Assembly: GCA_021151835.1 (NCBI GenBank) | Contig: JAGKWO010000009.1 | Span: 186,001-250,000, forward strand | Length of the DNA: 64,000 nucleotides | Source of the DNA: Gammaproteobacteria bacterium | Lineage (GTDB): Bacteria; Pseudomonadota; Gammaproteobacteria; Pseudomonadales; Cellvibrionaceae | Reading direction: 5' to 3' | Shown: one piece after another, positions 19,149-26,691 of the stretch | How positions within the stretch are numbered: the stretch's first letter is position 1 | Layout: each line of letters opens with the position of its first letter | Notes under the pieces: generated by a model | Database searches by the model: none | What the model was told of the DNA's origin: nothing | The model's input: only the letters and a program-made list of their open reading frames with translations | Translations under genes and position numbers: made by a program

Positions 19149-19811
19149 TCAGGATGTTTGCAGGCGATAACCTACACCGTACACCGAATGAATAATATCT
19201 TCGTTGCAAATAGGTTGTAGTTTTTTGCGCAATTTGGTGATGTGTGAATCCATGGTTCTGTCGCTAACAATGCGATGATCCGTATACGCATTTTTCAATA
19301 AGGTATCACGCGAAATAACACGTTGTTTGTTCAACAATAATGTTTCCAGAATACGAAATTCAATGCTGGTTAATTCAACGCACTGATCACCTACGCAAGC
19401 GTATTGACGCTCTTTATCCAGCCGCAAACCTTCTTCTTCATCGGTTTCTGCTTTTCCGGTGCGGCGCAATACGGCTTTCACGCGTGCCACTACTTCGCGT
19501 GGGCTGAAAGGTTTGCAAATATAATCATCTGCACCGAGTTCCAAGCCTAGCAATCGATCAATTTCTTCTACTTTGGCAGTGGTCATAATGATGGGGACTT
19601 GGGAGGTTTTGCGTACTTCCTGGCAAATACTTAAACCATCGCGTTTTGGCAACATTAAATCCAGTAATACCAAATCCCATTTTTCCGTAAGAATTTTTTG
19701 CAGTGCCAGTTCGCCGTCGCTGACTAATGTCGCCGCAAAATTTTCGCTGGTGAGGTAATCTTGCAAAATTTCACCCAGATCAATTTCATCTTCCACAATC
19801 AAAATATTCAT
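19149..19811 (-). CDS. OmpR-family response regulator, BaeR-like
   Basis: A 220-residue DNA-binding regulator. The receiver domain has acidic residues EDE, the phospho-acceptor Asp51 in LVLLDLMLP, and the switch and Lys in GADDYICKPFSPREVVARV. The C-terminal winged helix ends VYGVGYRLQ. The stretch EEIDRLLGLELGADDYICKPFSPREVVARVK matches E. coli BaeR closely, so an envelope-stress role is plausible. It overlaps its sensor kinase gene by 4 bases (ATGA). The 160 bases after the gene hold no clear terminator. Confidence 0.9.
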   Translation of the reverse strand: MNILIVEDEIDLGEILQDYLTSENFAATLVSDGELALQKILTEKWDLVLLDLMLPKRDGLSICQEVRKTSQVPIIMTTAKVEEIDRLLGLELGADDYICKPFSPREVVARVKAVLRRTGKAETDEEEGLRLDKERQYACVGDQCVELTSIEFRILETLLLNKQRVISRDTLLKNAYTDHRIVSDRTMDSHITKLRKKLQPICNEDIIHSVYGVGYRLQTS

Positions 19812-21319
19812 GCTGATACCTGTAATGGCAAAGTCACTGTAATTTTTAAACCGCCGAGCTCGCTGTTGCTGATATTGATTTGCCCTTCATGGGCTTCCAC
19901 AATGTTGCGACAAATACTCAGACCCAAACCGGCGCCACCGGTTTCACGGCTGCGCGAGGATTCAGCGCGATAGAGCCGTTCAAATAATTTCTCATGTAAT
20001 TCGGCATCGACACCGGGAGCTGAATCTTCGATCACCAATACCGCCGCCTTGTCGGTTTTACTCAAGGATACTTTTATTTTCCCCGGTGCTTCCGTGTAAT
20101 TGATACTGTTGTTGAATAAATTCAACAACAGTTGCTGCAGACGTTCTGCATCAGCAAAAATCCACAAGGGTTCCTTGCTGATCTGTTGCTCCAGTACCAG
20201 GCCTGCCTGGGTCAGCTTGTCTTGCAGGGAAACACTGGTTTCCTCGAGTATTTCACTAAAATCACAGTCGTGTTTGCGATAGCTCATGGCTCCGATATCG
20301 GTGAGTGACAATTGGTATAAATCATTAATCAGTCCTGCAAGGCGTGCCGCATGTTTTTGCAAACGTGCAATTGCTTTTGCATCAAATTTGCGTACCCCAT
20401 CTTCCAGTGCTTCGAGGTCTGCTTTCAACACTGCCAGTGGTGTGCGCAATTCGTGGGAAATGTCGGCCACCCAGCGTTTGCGCGCTTGTTCCGTTTGTTC
20501 CAATGTATGGGCCAAATGATTTAGGTGTTCGGCGAGGGTGGAAATTTCATCTTGCCCTTTCGGTGTGAGCCGCTGTTGGTAATCGCCGCTGCTTAATCGT
20601 TGCACATGGGTTGCCAGGCGCTTGACGCGTTGCGTTAGCAGGTAGGACAACGGAATCGCACAACCTAACGCAATGATTAGTGCAACCATTGCCATAATTA
20701 AAAAATGATTTTGCTGACGTTTGGCGAATTCGTTATCGCGTAAATCGCGCAATGCCGGATTCATGGGGGTGCCCAGGTAGCCAACACATTTTTCTTCACC
20801 GTCGATAGTGATGTTAAGATCACTGTAGAAATACGTTTCGTTGCGCCATTTTTTTCCTGCGATAACTTTCTTTTTTTCATTCAGTAACACAAAGCGTTTA
20901 TAAGGTTGATGCCGCAAGAAGTCATCCATGTCTTGTGGGGCGCGCTCGCGATTGCCTTTAGTATCACGATGGATGAAAAAGCGTTCTTGTCCGTTATCGG
21001 CATCGTTGTTGCTAAATTCCGGCGGTAGCGGAAATGGGATAGGGCGCTCACCGCGCTCGCGTATATTTGGGCTGTATTGCCATACAAATAATTCCCAGTA
21101 ATTGCGATTCATTTTAAATGCATCCCAATTACCAGCCATGCGATATTGGCGTTCGAGCGCATTAATAAGCCGGGCGTTGCGCGCGCTTTCTTTTTGCTCC
21201 ATGTAATGATTGAAACCGCGTTCAAAACTCAAGCGTGAATATAAAAATAAACCGCTGGTTAATAGCACGGCAAAGAAGGCAAACACCAAAAATACTTGTA
21301 TGCGTAAATTGAATTTCAC
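19808..21319 (-). CDS. sensor histidine kinase, BaeS-like
   Basis: A membrane kinase of about 503 residues. TM1 lies about 8-27, then a periplasmic domain of about 170 residues and TM2 about 206-228. HAMP follows, then HisKA with His289 in ADISHELRTPL, and an ATPase domain with an N box (LNLFNNSINYTE), EDSAPGV and GGAGLGLSI. I take the GTG at 21319 as start because it begins directly before TM1 (KFNLRIQVFLVF) as in BaeS. The open frame continues 65 codons further, to 21514, without a convincing signal. Signals sensed are unknown. It forms an operon with the overlapping regulator. Confidence 0.85.
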   Translation of the reverse strand: MKFNLRIQVFLVFAFFAVLLTSGLFLYSRLSFERGFNHYMEQKESARNARLINALERQYRMAGNWDAFKMNRNYWELFVWQYSPNIRERGERPIPFPLPPEFSNNDADNGQERFFIHRDTKGNRERAPQDMDDFLRHQPYKRFVLLNEKKKVIAGKKWRNETYFYSDLNITIDGEEKCVGYLGTPMNPALRDLRDNEFAKRQQNHFLIMAMVALIIALGCAIPLSYLLTQRVKRLATHVQRLSSGDYQQRLTPKGQDEISTLAEHLNHLAHTLEQTEQARKRWVADISHELRTPLAVLKADLEALEDGVRKFDAKAIARLQKHAARLAGLINDLYQLSLTDIGAMSYRKHDCDFSEILEETSVSLQDKLTQAGLVLEQQISKEPLWIFADAERLQQLLLNLFNNSINYTEAPGKIKVSLSKTDKAAVLVIEDSAPGVDAELHEKLFERLYRAESSRSRETGGAGLGLSICRNIVEAHEGQINISNSELGGLKITVTLPLQVSA

Positions 21320-21550
21320 AGTGACCGGCGACCTTTCAACATCGGGATAATAGACAAAAGATATGGACAGAATATGCAAAATTGCCGGTTTGGCAAACCC
21401 GGGGAGATTGGCCTGGCCACTGTGACTAGGGTAAAATGCCAATACTTGAGCAAAATACTCGGATATACCGGCTAGCCCCGTTGTCCATGTTGAAGATGGC
21501 CAATCCCTTAACAAGATTCAGTCCCATGCAGATTATCGAGGTAGATAAAG

Positions 21551-21868
21551 ATGGACACGTTAGAAACGATCAAGCAACAAATCAGTGAGAACGCCGTGAT
21601 CCTGTATATGAAAGGCTCACCCAATGCTCCGCAATGTGGTTTCTCCATGCGCGCGTCCCAGGCCCTGATGGCATGCGGCCAGCGCTTTGCCTATGTAGAC
21701 ATCCTGGCGAATCCGGATATTCGCAGCGAACTGCCCAAATTTGCGAATTGGCCGACCTTCCCGCAATTGTGGGTCAAGGGTGAGTTGATCGGCGGGTGTG
21801 ACATAGTGACCGAGATGCATGAAAAGGGTGAGTTGAAGCCCCTCATCGATGCGGCTGTTGCGGAGTAA
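21551..21868 (+). CDS. grxD: monothiol glutaredoxin (Grx4 type)
   Basis: A 105-residue single-domain glutaredoxin with the CGFS active site (Cys29) preceded by MKGSPNAPQ and followed by WPTFPQLWVKGELIGGCDI. CGFS proteins bind and transfer [2Fe-2S] clusters with glutathione and partner BolA proteins. A GAGGT ribosome site precedes the ATG. It is transcribed divergently from the sensor kinase and stands alone. Confidence 0.95.
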   Translation: MDTLETIKQQISENAVILYMKGSPNAPQCGFSMRASQALMACGQRFAYVDILANPDIRSELPKFANWPTFPQLWVKGELIGGCDIVTEMHEKGELKPLIDAAVAE

Positions 21869-21932
21869 TACAGCAGGCGACTTCTTGTTTAACAGGGAGT
21901 TGCCAACAACCCTCAAAAAATCCTTTCCTCGA

Positions 21933-22232
21933 TTAGACCAACGCAAAAAACAGTAAAACAGCAGCACCTATGAGGCTGATTGCGCAGAGCGACAGGCCGA
22001 TAAGGCGCTGGCGTGCGCGGTTTGCTTCATCGTTTTGATCCTGTAATTCGTGGGCACGCCAGGCGAGTGCTTTGGATTTTTCCAGTTTTGCCCGTACTTG
22101 CTGCAGGGCTTCGATATCCTGATGCCGTTGTGAGCTTGGCGAATCGCGTTGTTCTTGTTCGAGTTGTTTAAGTTTTTTATCCAGTTGCGCGAGTTTGCTA
22201 TCCAGCGCGGCGGATACCTGGCGAATTTGCAT
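21933..22232 (-). CDS. small coiled-coil protein with C-terminal membrane anchor
   Basis: A 99-residue protein. The first 70 residues are charged and heptad-like (KLAQLDKKLKQLEQEQ, ALQQVRAKLEKSKALAW). The last 22 residues are a hydrophobic helix (LIGLSLCAISLIGAAVLLFFALV), giving a tail-anchored inner-membrane topology. No family is recognised. It converges on grxD and is divergent from the CorA-type gene. There is no strong ribosome site, but the coherent coiled-coil plus anchor supports a real gene. Confidence 0.6.
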   Translation of the reverse strand: MQIRQVSAALDSKLAQLDKKLKQLEQEQRDSPSSQRHQDIEALQQVRAKLEKSKALAWRAHELQDQNDEANRARQRLIGLSLCAISLIGAAVLLFFALV

Positions 22233-22429
22233 AGTGAATGCTCTGGAAAATTATCGATTCACCTTAGCAGAAGCCGGATTTTTTTGCCTGACTTCATAAT
22301 CATCATATCGATTTATGGGTAAAACCTAATAAAATACTTTAAGTTTTAACGGCGTGTGCTATAAACCTGCCAGCTTTGCGCCCGGCCTGTCGCTTAAGGC
22401 TGACTTGTTATTAGAGGAGAACGGCACCC

Positions 22430-23386
22430 ATGTTGAGAATGTTTAAAGTACAAGGTAATGCGCTGCGTGAAGACAAGCAGCCGGATGAGAATACCCGCCT
22501 TGCGCTGAATAACGCTCTCTGGATTGATGCCCGTGAACCTTCCGACGAAGAGCGCGAAGAGCTGAATACTTTTTTGCGCGCAGAGTTGCCGGAGTCCGAT
22601 GATGTGGAAGAGATCGAGTTCTCTGCCCGTTATTTCCAGGACGGCGTGGGCATACATGTCCACTCCCTGTTCCTTGCTCCCGGTGAATCCGGCCGTCACA
22701 GCACGGCGACTGTTGCGTTTATCTTGCAGGACAAGCGCTTGATCACCGTGCGCGATGGTGACCTGGCCGATTTCCGTTTGCTGCGTATGCGTGTGCGTGC
22801 CGGGCATGTGAACGTCACTTCGCCCCAGGATCTGATGGTCACCATGTTTGAGCAGAAGGTGGAAAACCTGGCAGACGTGTTGGAGGACATCCATCGCAAA
22901 CTGGAGGAAGTCAGCCATATGGTACTGGAGGATGAAGAGGCGGAACTGGAAGATGCAATCGACCAGCTTGCTAAACTGGAGGATAGCAATGGGAAAATCC
23001 GTTTGTGCCTGATGGACACCCAGCGTTCTATTTCCTTTTTACAGCGCCACCTGCGCGAATCCTTTGAGTTGCAGGAAACCGCCCGTGAGATCAAGCGCGA
23101 CGTAGATACCCTGATGTCGCACACCGCATTCCTGTTCGACAAGATCAACTTCCTGATGGACTCGACCCAGGGTTTTATCAATATCGAGCAGAACCAGATC
23201 ATCAAGATTTTCTCCATTGCAGCGATGGTTTTCCTGCCGCCCACCGTGGTCGCAAGCGCCTATGGGATGAACTTTGAATACATCCCCCATTCAGATTGGA
23301 AATACGGGTTTGTGGTCGCTGTGTTATTGATGCTGCTCTCGGCAGTCTTGCCGTACTGGTATTTCAAACGCAAGGACTGGTTATAA
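22430..23386 (+). CDS. CorA-family divalent cation transporter
   Basis: A 318-residue protein with a large cytoplasmic domain, a long helix, and two C-terminal membrane segments (about 255-277 and 292-311). The signature YGMN is at 278-281, at the end of TM1. The tail YWYFKRKDWL is basic, as in CorA pores. It likely moves Mg2+ (or Co2+/Ni2+); ZntB-like zinc transport cannot be excluded by motif alone. There is a strong ribosome site (AGAGGAG) and a strong terminator directly after, so it is monocistronic. Confidence 0.9.
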   Translation: MLRMFKVQGNALREDKQPDENTRLALNNALWIDAREPSDEEREELNTFLRAELPESDDVEEIEFSARYFQDGVGIHVHSLFLAPGESGRHSTATVAFILQDKRLITVRDGDLADFRLLRMRVRAGHVNVTSPQDLMVTMFEQKVENLADVLEDIHRKLEEVSHMVLEDEEAELEDAIDQLAKLEDSNGKIRLCLMDTQRSISFLQRHLRESFELQETAREIKRDVDTLMSHTAFLFDKINFLMDSTQGFINIEQNQIIKIFSIAAMVFLPPTVVASAYGMNFEYIPHSDWKYGFVVAVLLMLLSAVLPYWYFKRKDWL

Positions 23387-23408
23387 GCACATCCTTCCAG
23401 ATTTTTTG

Positions 23409-23445
23409 AAAACGCCGCGGAGCAATGCTCCGCGGCGTTTTTTTT
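23409..23445 (+). terminator. rho-independent terminator of CorA-type gene
   Basis: A 12-bp GC-rich stem ACGCCGCGGAGC/GCTCCGCGGCGT with a 3-base loop is followed by eight T's. Confidence 0.92.
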
Positions 23446-23571
23446 GGCCCCGGTAATGCCGGAAGGTAAGGCTGTGTAAAAAAGTTACGTTCCGCGCAGC
23501 TTATGGCTTTATTTGGCGCCAAAATACACTAGGATTAATCACGTACAGCAGTCAGACAGCAGGCAACAGCA

Positions 23572-24657
23572 TTGAGCGTGAAAGAACAGACTGGCAGGGG
23601 GTTGAGCTTCGTAAAGCGGGTTTATCCCGCGCGGGCATTAGGGTTGGGCCTGGGGGCACTGGCTGTGGGGGCAGCGCTGCTTCCGCAGGGGCACCATCCA
23701 TTATTTTGGGTGTTGTGGGCGCTTAACGGTTTTATCTGGCCACACCTGGCGTACTTTAAGGCGTTGCGCAGCCGGACGCCTTTTCAAACCGAGCGCCGAC
23801 ATCTCTTATTTGACAGTACCAGCGGCGGATTCTGGGTTGCCGCCATGGGTTTTAACCCGCTTGCCAGCAGCATGATTATTATGATGCTGTGGATGAACAA
23901 CATCGCCGCCGGAGGTGTGCGCTTATTTCTCAAAGGTGTTGGTGGCAGTGTGGCGGGGTTGATTATTGGTTTACTGATATTCGGTTGGCAACCTAACCTT
24001 GAAACCGGCCAACTGATCGTCTTTTCCTGTTTGCCGATGCTGGTTGCCTATCCGGTAGCCATCGGTTCCATCACTTATCGCCTGGCGATCCAGCTGCACA
24101 AGCAAAAAGAATTGCTTAAACAACTCAGCCGGATTGATGGTTTGACCGGACTCTACAACCGCCATTACTGGGAGACCCGTGTTGCCGATTTGATAGCGAT
24201 GGTTAAGCGTACTGCCCAGCCGTTGTCCCTTGTTTTGCTTGACGTAGATCATTTTAAATCCATCAACGATACCCATGGCCACCTGGCCGGCGACCAGGTT
24301 TTGCAACAGCTCGCCCGCTTGCTGCGGTTGAATTTACGTGAAAGTGAATTGTTGGGGCGGTATGGCGGCGAGGAGTTTGCATTGGTACTACCCAATACCG
24401 GCAAGGAAGCCGCTTATGCAACCGCTGAACGGCTACGGCGCATAGTGCAGCTCGCTCATTTTGATTCGGATAAAGGCGTGGGCGATTTGCGCTGCACAAT
24501 CAGCCTGGGTGTGGCCAGTTATCATACCGGCTTCCACAGCTACAGCGATTGGTTCCGTGCGGCGGATAGCGCGCTTTATGCAGCCAAGGAGCAGGGGCGA
24601 AATAGAACCGTATCCGCCGCTGGCGGGATTTTTGCGGTAGACCTCGCCTCCAGGTAA
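23572..24657 (+). CDS. MASE2-domain diguanylate cyclase
   Basis: A 361-residue membrane enzyme that makes c-di-GMP from two GTP. The N-terminal MASE2 region (about 10-175) has four or more membrane helices and the typical LNGFIWPHLAY and TERRHLLFDS motifs, as in E. coli AdrA/DgcC. The GGDEF domain (about 185-345) has an intact GGEEF at 265-269. The inhibitory I-site position reads RESE instead of RxxD, so product inhibition may be weak. The start is TTG at 23572, with AGG 8 bases upstream. It ends 5 bases before the convergent gene at 24663. Confidence 0.9.
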   Translation: MSVKEQTGRGLSFVKRVYPARALGLGLGALAVGAALLPQGHHPLFWVLWALNGFIWPHLAYFKALRSRTPFQTERRHLLFDSTSGGFWVAAMGFNPLASSMIIMMLWMNNIAAGGVRLFLKGVGGSVAGLIIGLLIFGWQPNLETGQLIVFSCLPMLVAYPVAIGSITYRLAIQLHKQKELLKQLSRIDGLTGLYNRHYWETRVADLIAMVKRTAQPLSLVLLDVDHFKSINDTHGHLAGDQVLQQLARLLRLNLRESELLGRYGGEEFALVLPNTGKEAAYATAERLRRIVQLAHFDSDKGVGDLRCTISLGVASYHTGFHSYSDWFRAADSALYAAKEQGRNRTVSAAGGIFAVDLASR

Positions 24658-24662
24658 AGCAC

Positions 24663-24980
24663 TTACTCTTCGACCCATTCCCAGCGTAGCGGCTGACCAA
24701 AATCATCGAGAATTACTTTTTTGCGCGGCCGGGGTTTTTTAGCTTTCAGGAGCGGGGCGGGTTTTTTACGTGCCTCTATAGCGGCGACAACTTCGGGCAA
24801 AGGGGTGCGATCTTCGTGGCTGGTGCCTTCAAAAAGCGCAACCAGCGGACCACTAGGGTCCATGCGACCACTCAGGCCACGCGGGACTTCATTGACTTGG
24901 CCGCCACTATCCAGATACTGGCGAACTTGTTCTTCCAGTTCCTGATGCAGCTGACGGCGGGTTTTTGTGGGTTTGATCAT
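24663..24980 (-). CDS. small basic conserved protein, unknown function
   Basis: A 105-residue cytoplasmic protein. An N-terminal helix (TRRQLHQELEEQVRQYL) leads into a DSGGQVNEVPRGLSG motif; the second half is Lys/Pro/Arg-rich (KKPAPLLKAKKPRPRKK) and ends LRWEWVEE. The YLxxGGxVxEV motif recalls the core of the Pseudomonas RNA-polymerase-binding regulator SutA, but the rest differs, so this is only a weak hint. The ATG at 24980 is preferred; a TTG three codons upstream opens the same frame. It is convergent with the cyclase gene and divergent from queE. Confidence 0.65.
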   Translation of the reverse strand: MIKPTKTRRQLHQELEEQVRQYLDSGGQVNEVPRGLSGRMDPSGPLVALFEGTSHEDRTPLPEVVAAIEARKKPAPLLKAKKPRPRKKVILDDFGQPLRWEWVEE

Positions 24981-25201
24981 GGAATCCAAACGACCTTTTC
25001 AGTCAGATAAAGTGGAGGGAACGCGAGCGCATCAAAAGAAACGCGGCCTGCCAGCATAACAGTCTGGCTGCTGGCAGATCAAATTCCCGACAATTAAATT
25101 AGACGTAGGTGGTTATGCAGGTGTGGCGTGCCTCGCATCGAGCGCTGCCTTCCGGTAAACTGCGCATCTGTTAATCGCCTGCCGTATCCCGCGCCCCTGT
25201 T

Positions 25202-25852
25202 ATGACCCAAGCCAGCCTTAAAATCACCGAAATCTTCTATTCGCTCCAGGGTGAATCCAATACCGTAGGCCTGCCTACTGTGTTTGTCCGTCTGACCGGT
25301 TGCCCCTTGCGCTGCGGCTATTGTGATTCCGAATATGCATTCTATGGTGGCGAGCGTCTGTTGCTGGATGAAATCCTCGCGCGCGTTGCCGCTTACAACC
25401 CCAGGTATATTTGTGTCACCGGCGGTGAGCCTTTGGCCCAACGGGAATGTCTGACGTTGTTAACCTTGTTGTGCGACGCCGGCTATAAAGTCTCACTCGA
25501 GACCAGCGGTGCGTTGCCCGTGGATGATGTGGATTCGCGCGTTGTGAAAGTCATGGATTTAAAAACACCGGGTTCCGGTGAATCCGGGCGCAATCGCTGG
25601 GAAAATATTCCGCAGCTCGGCGAACAGGATCAAATTAAATTCGTGATTTGTAATCGTGAAGATTACGAATGGGCACGTTTTAAGCTGGACGAATACCAAT
25701 TAAATACCAAAGTGGCAGAAGTACTTTTCTCTCCCAGCTTTGGCCAGATAACACCACTGCAATTGGCGGAGTGGATTCTCGCTGATAATTTGCCAGTGCG
25801 TTTCCAATTGCAATTGCACAAAATATTGTGGAATGACACTCCTGGCCATTAA
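25202..25852 (+). CDS. queE: 7-carboxy-7-deazaguanine synthase
   Basis: Radical-SAM enzyme of the queuosine pathway that contracts 6-carboxytetrahydropterin to 7-carboxy-7-deazaguanine. The [4Fe-4S]/SAM motif CPLRCGYC gives Cys34, Cys38 and Cys41. ITEIFYSLQGES at the N-terminus and VTGGEPLAQ are diagnostic. Length 216 is typical. It is followed by queC 85 bases later, as in pseudomonads. I saw no preQ1 riboswitch in the 200-base upstream region. Confidence 0.95.
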   Translation: MTQASLKITEIFYSLQGESNTVGLPTVFVRLTGCPLRCGYCDSEYAFYGGERLLLDEILARVAAYNPRYICVTGGEPLAQRECLTLLTLLCDAGYKVSLETSGALPVDDVDSRVVKVMDLKTPGSGESGRNRWENIPQLGEQDQIKFVICNREDYEWARFKLDEYQLNTKVAEVLFSPSFGQITPLQLAEWILADNLPVRFQLQLHKILWNDTPGH

Positions 25853-25937
25853 TTATTTCTGCGCGATTTCTGTTTTTTGATCCGGTTTCTCGCAGGTCTC
25901 CCGTTCCTGTAGGCCTTTCTTTTCATAGGTAAGAGTT

Positions 25938-26615
25938 ATGTCGCAAAAAAAAGCCGTGGTGCTTGTTTCCGGTGGTTTGGATTCCACCACTGTCCTGGCC
26001 ATTGCGCGCAGTGAAGGTTATGAATGTTATTCCATGAGTTTCGATTATGGCCAGCGCCATCGCTCGGAATTGCTCGCCGCAGAACGTACCGCAACAGCAC
26101 TTGGCAGCGCTGATTACAAAGTTATCAAACTGGACCTGAGGTCGATTGGCGGTTCTGCGTTGACGGATGAATCAATCGCTGTGCCGGAAGAAGAAACCGG
26201 CGGGATTCCGATCACTTATGTTCCGGCGCGCAATACGATTTTCTTATCAATTGCATTGGGATGGGCGGAAGTGTTGGGTTGCGACGATATTTTTATCGGC
26301 GTAAACGCAGTGGATTTTTCCGGTTATCCGGATTGTCGCCCGGAATATATCGCCGCCTATGAAACTATGGCGAATCTGGCAACGCGCGCTGGTGCAGAAG
26401 GCAATAAATTACACATTCGCACGCCGCTGATTAAATTGACCAAGGCGGAAATTATCCAGCAGGGGATTGCCCTGGGGGTGGATTACGGCCTAACGGTTTC
26501 CTGCTACCAGGCGAATGATCAAGGTGAAGCGTGTGGTAAGTGTGATAGTTGTCGCTTGCGTAAAATTGGATTTTTACAAGCGGGCGTTGCGGACCCGACG
26601 CGTTATCGCTCCTGA
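25938..26615 (+). CDS. queC: 7-cyano-7-deazaguanine synthase
   Basis: ATP-dependent synthase that converts 7-carboxy-7-deazaguanine to preQ0, the step after QueE. The PP-loop motif SGGLDSTT (11-18) is present, followed by SFDYGQRHRSEL and YVPARNTIF. The zinc-binding cysteines are in SCYQAN and EACGKCDSCRLR. Length 225 is normal. It ends at a long hairpin shared with the convergent GGDEF/EAL gene. Confidence 0.95.
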   Translation: MSQKKAVVLVSGGLDSTTVLAIARSEGYECYSMSFDYGQRHRSELLAAERTATALGSADYKVIKLDLRSIGGSALTDESIAVPEEETGGIPITYVPARNTIFLSIALGWAEVLGCDDIFIGVNAVDFSGYPDCRPEYIAAYETMANLATRAGAEGNKLHIRTPLIKLTKAEIIQQGIALGVDYGLTVSCYQANDQGEACGKCDSCRLRKIGFLQAGVADPTRYRS

Positions 26616-26648
26616 TTGACTTCGTATTTTGGTATCCGGTTTTTACAT

Positions 26649-26691
26649 TTAACACATGCAGCTAACAAATACAGTTAACTGCATGTGTTAA
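26649..26691. terminator. long hairpin between convergent queC and GGDEF/EAL gene
   Basis: A 13-bp perfect inverted repeat (TTAACACATGCAG / CTGCATGTGTTAA) extends inward with one mismatch to an 18-bp stem. The right arm covers the stop codon of the reverse-strand gene. Neither strand has a T-run after it, so it may end transcription in a non-classical way or stabilise both 3' ends. Confidence 0.45.

Noticed and set aside
21320..21514. 65-residue N-terminal extension of the sensor kinase
   Set aside because: It precedes TM1 with non-homologous sequence and no ribosome site; BaeS-type kinases start directly before TM1.
24990..25201. Possible preQ1 riboswitch before queE
   Set aside because: No preQ1-type stem-loop with A-rich tail could be recognised in this stretch.
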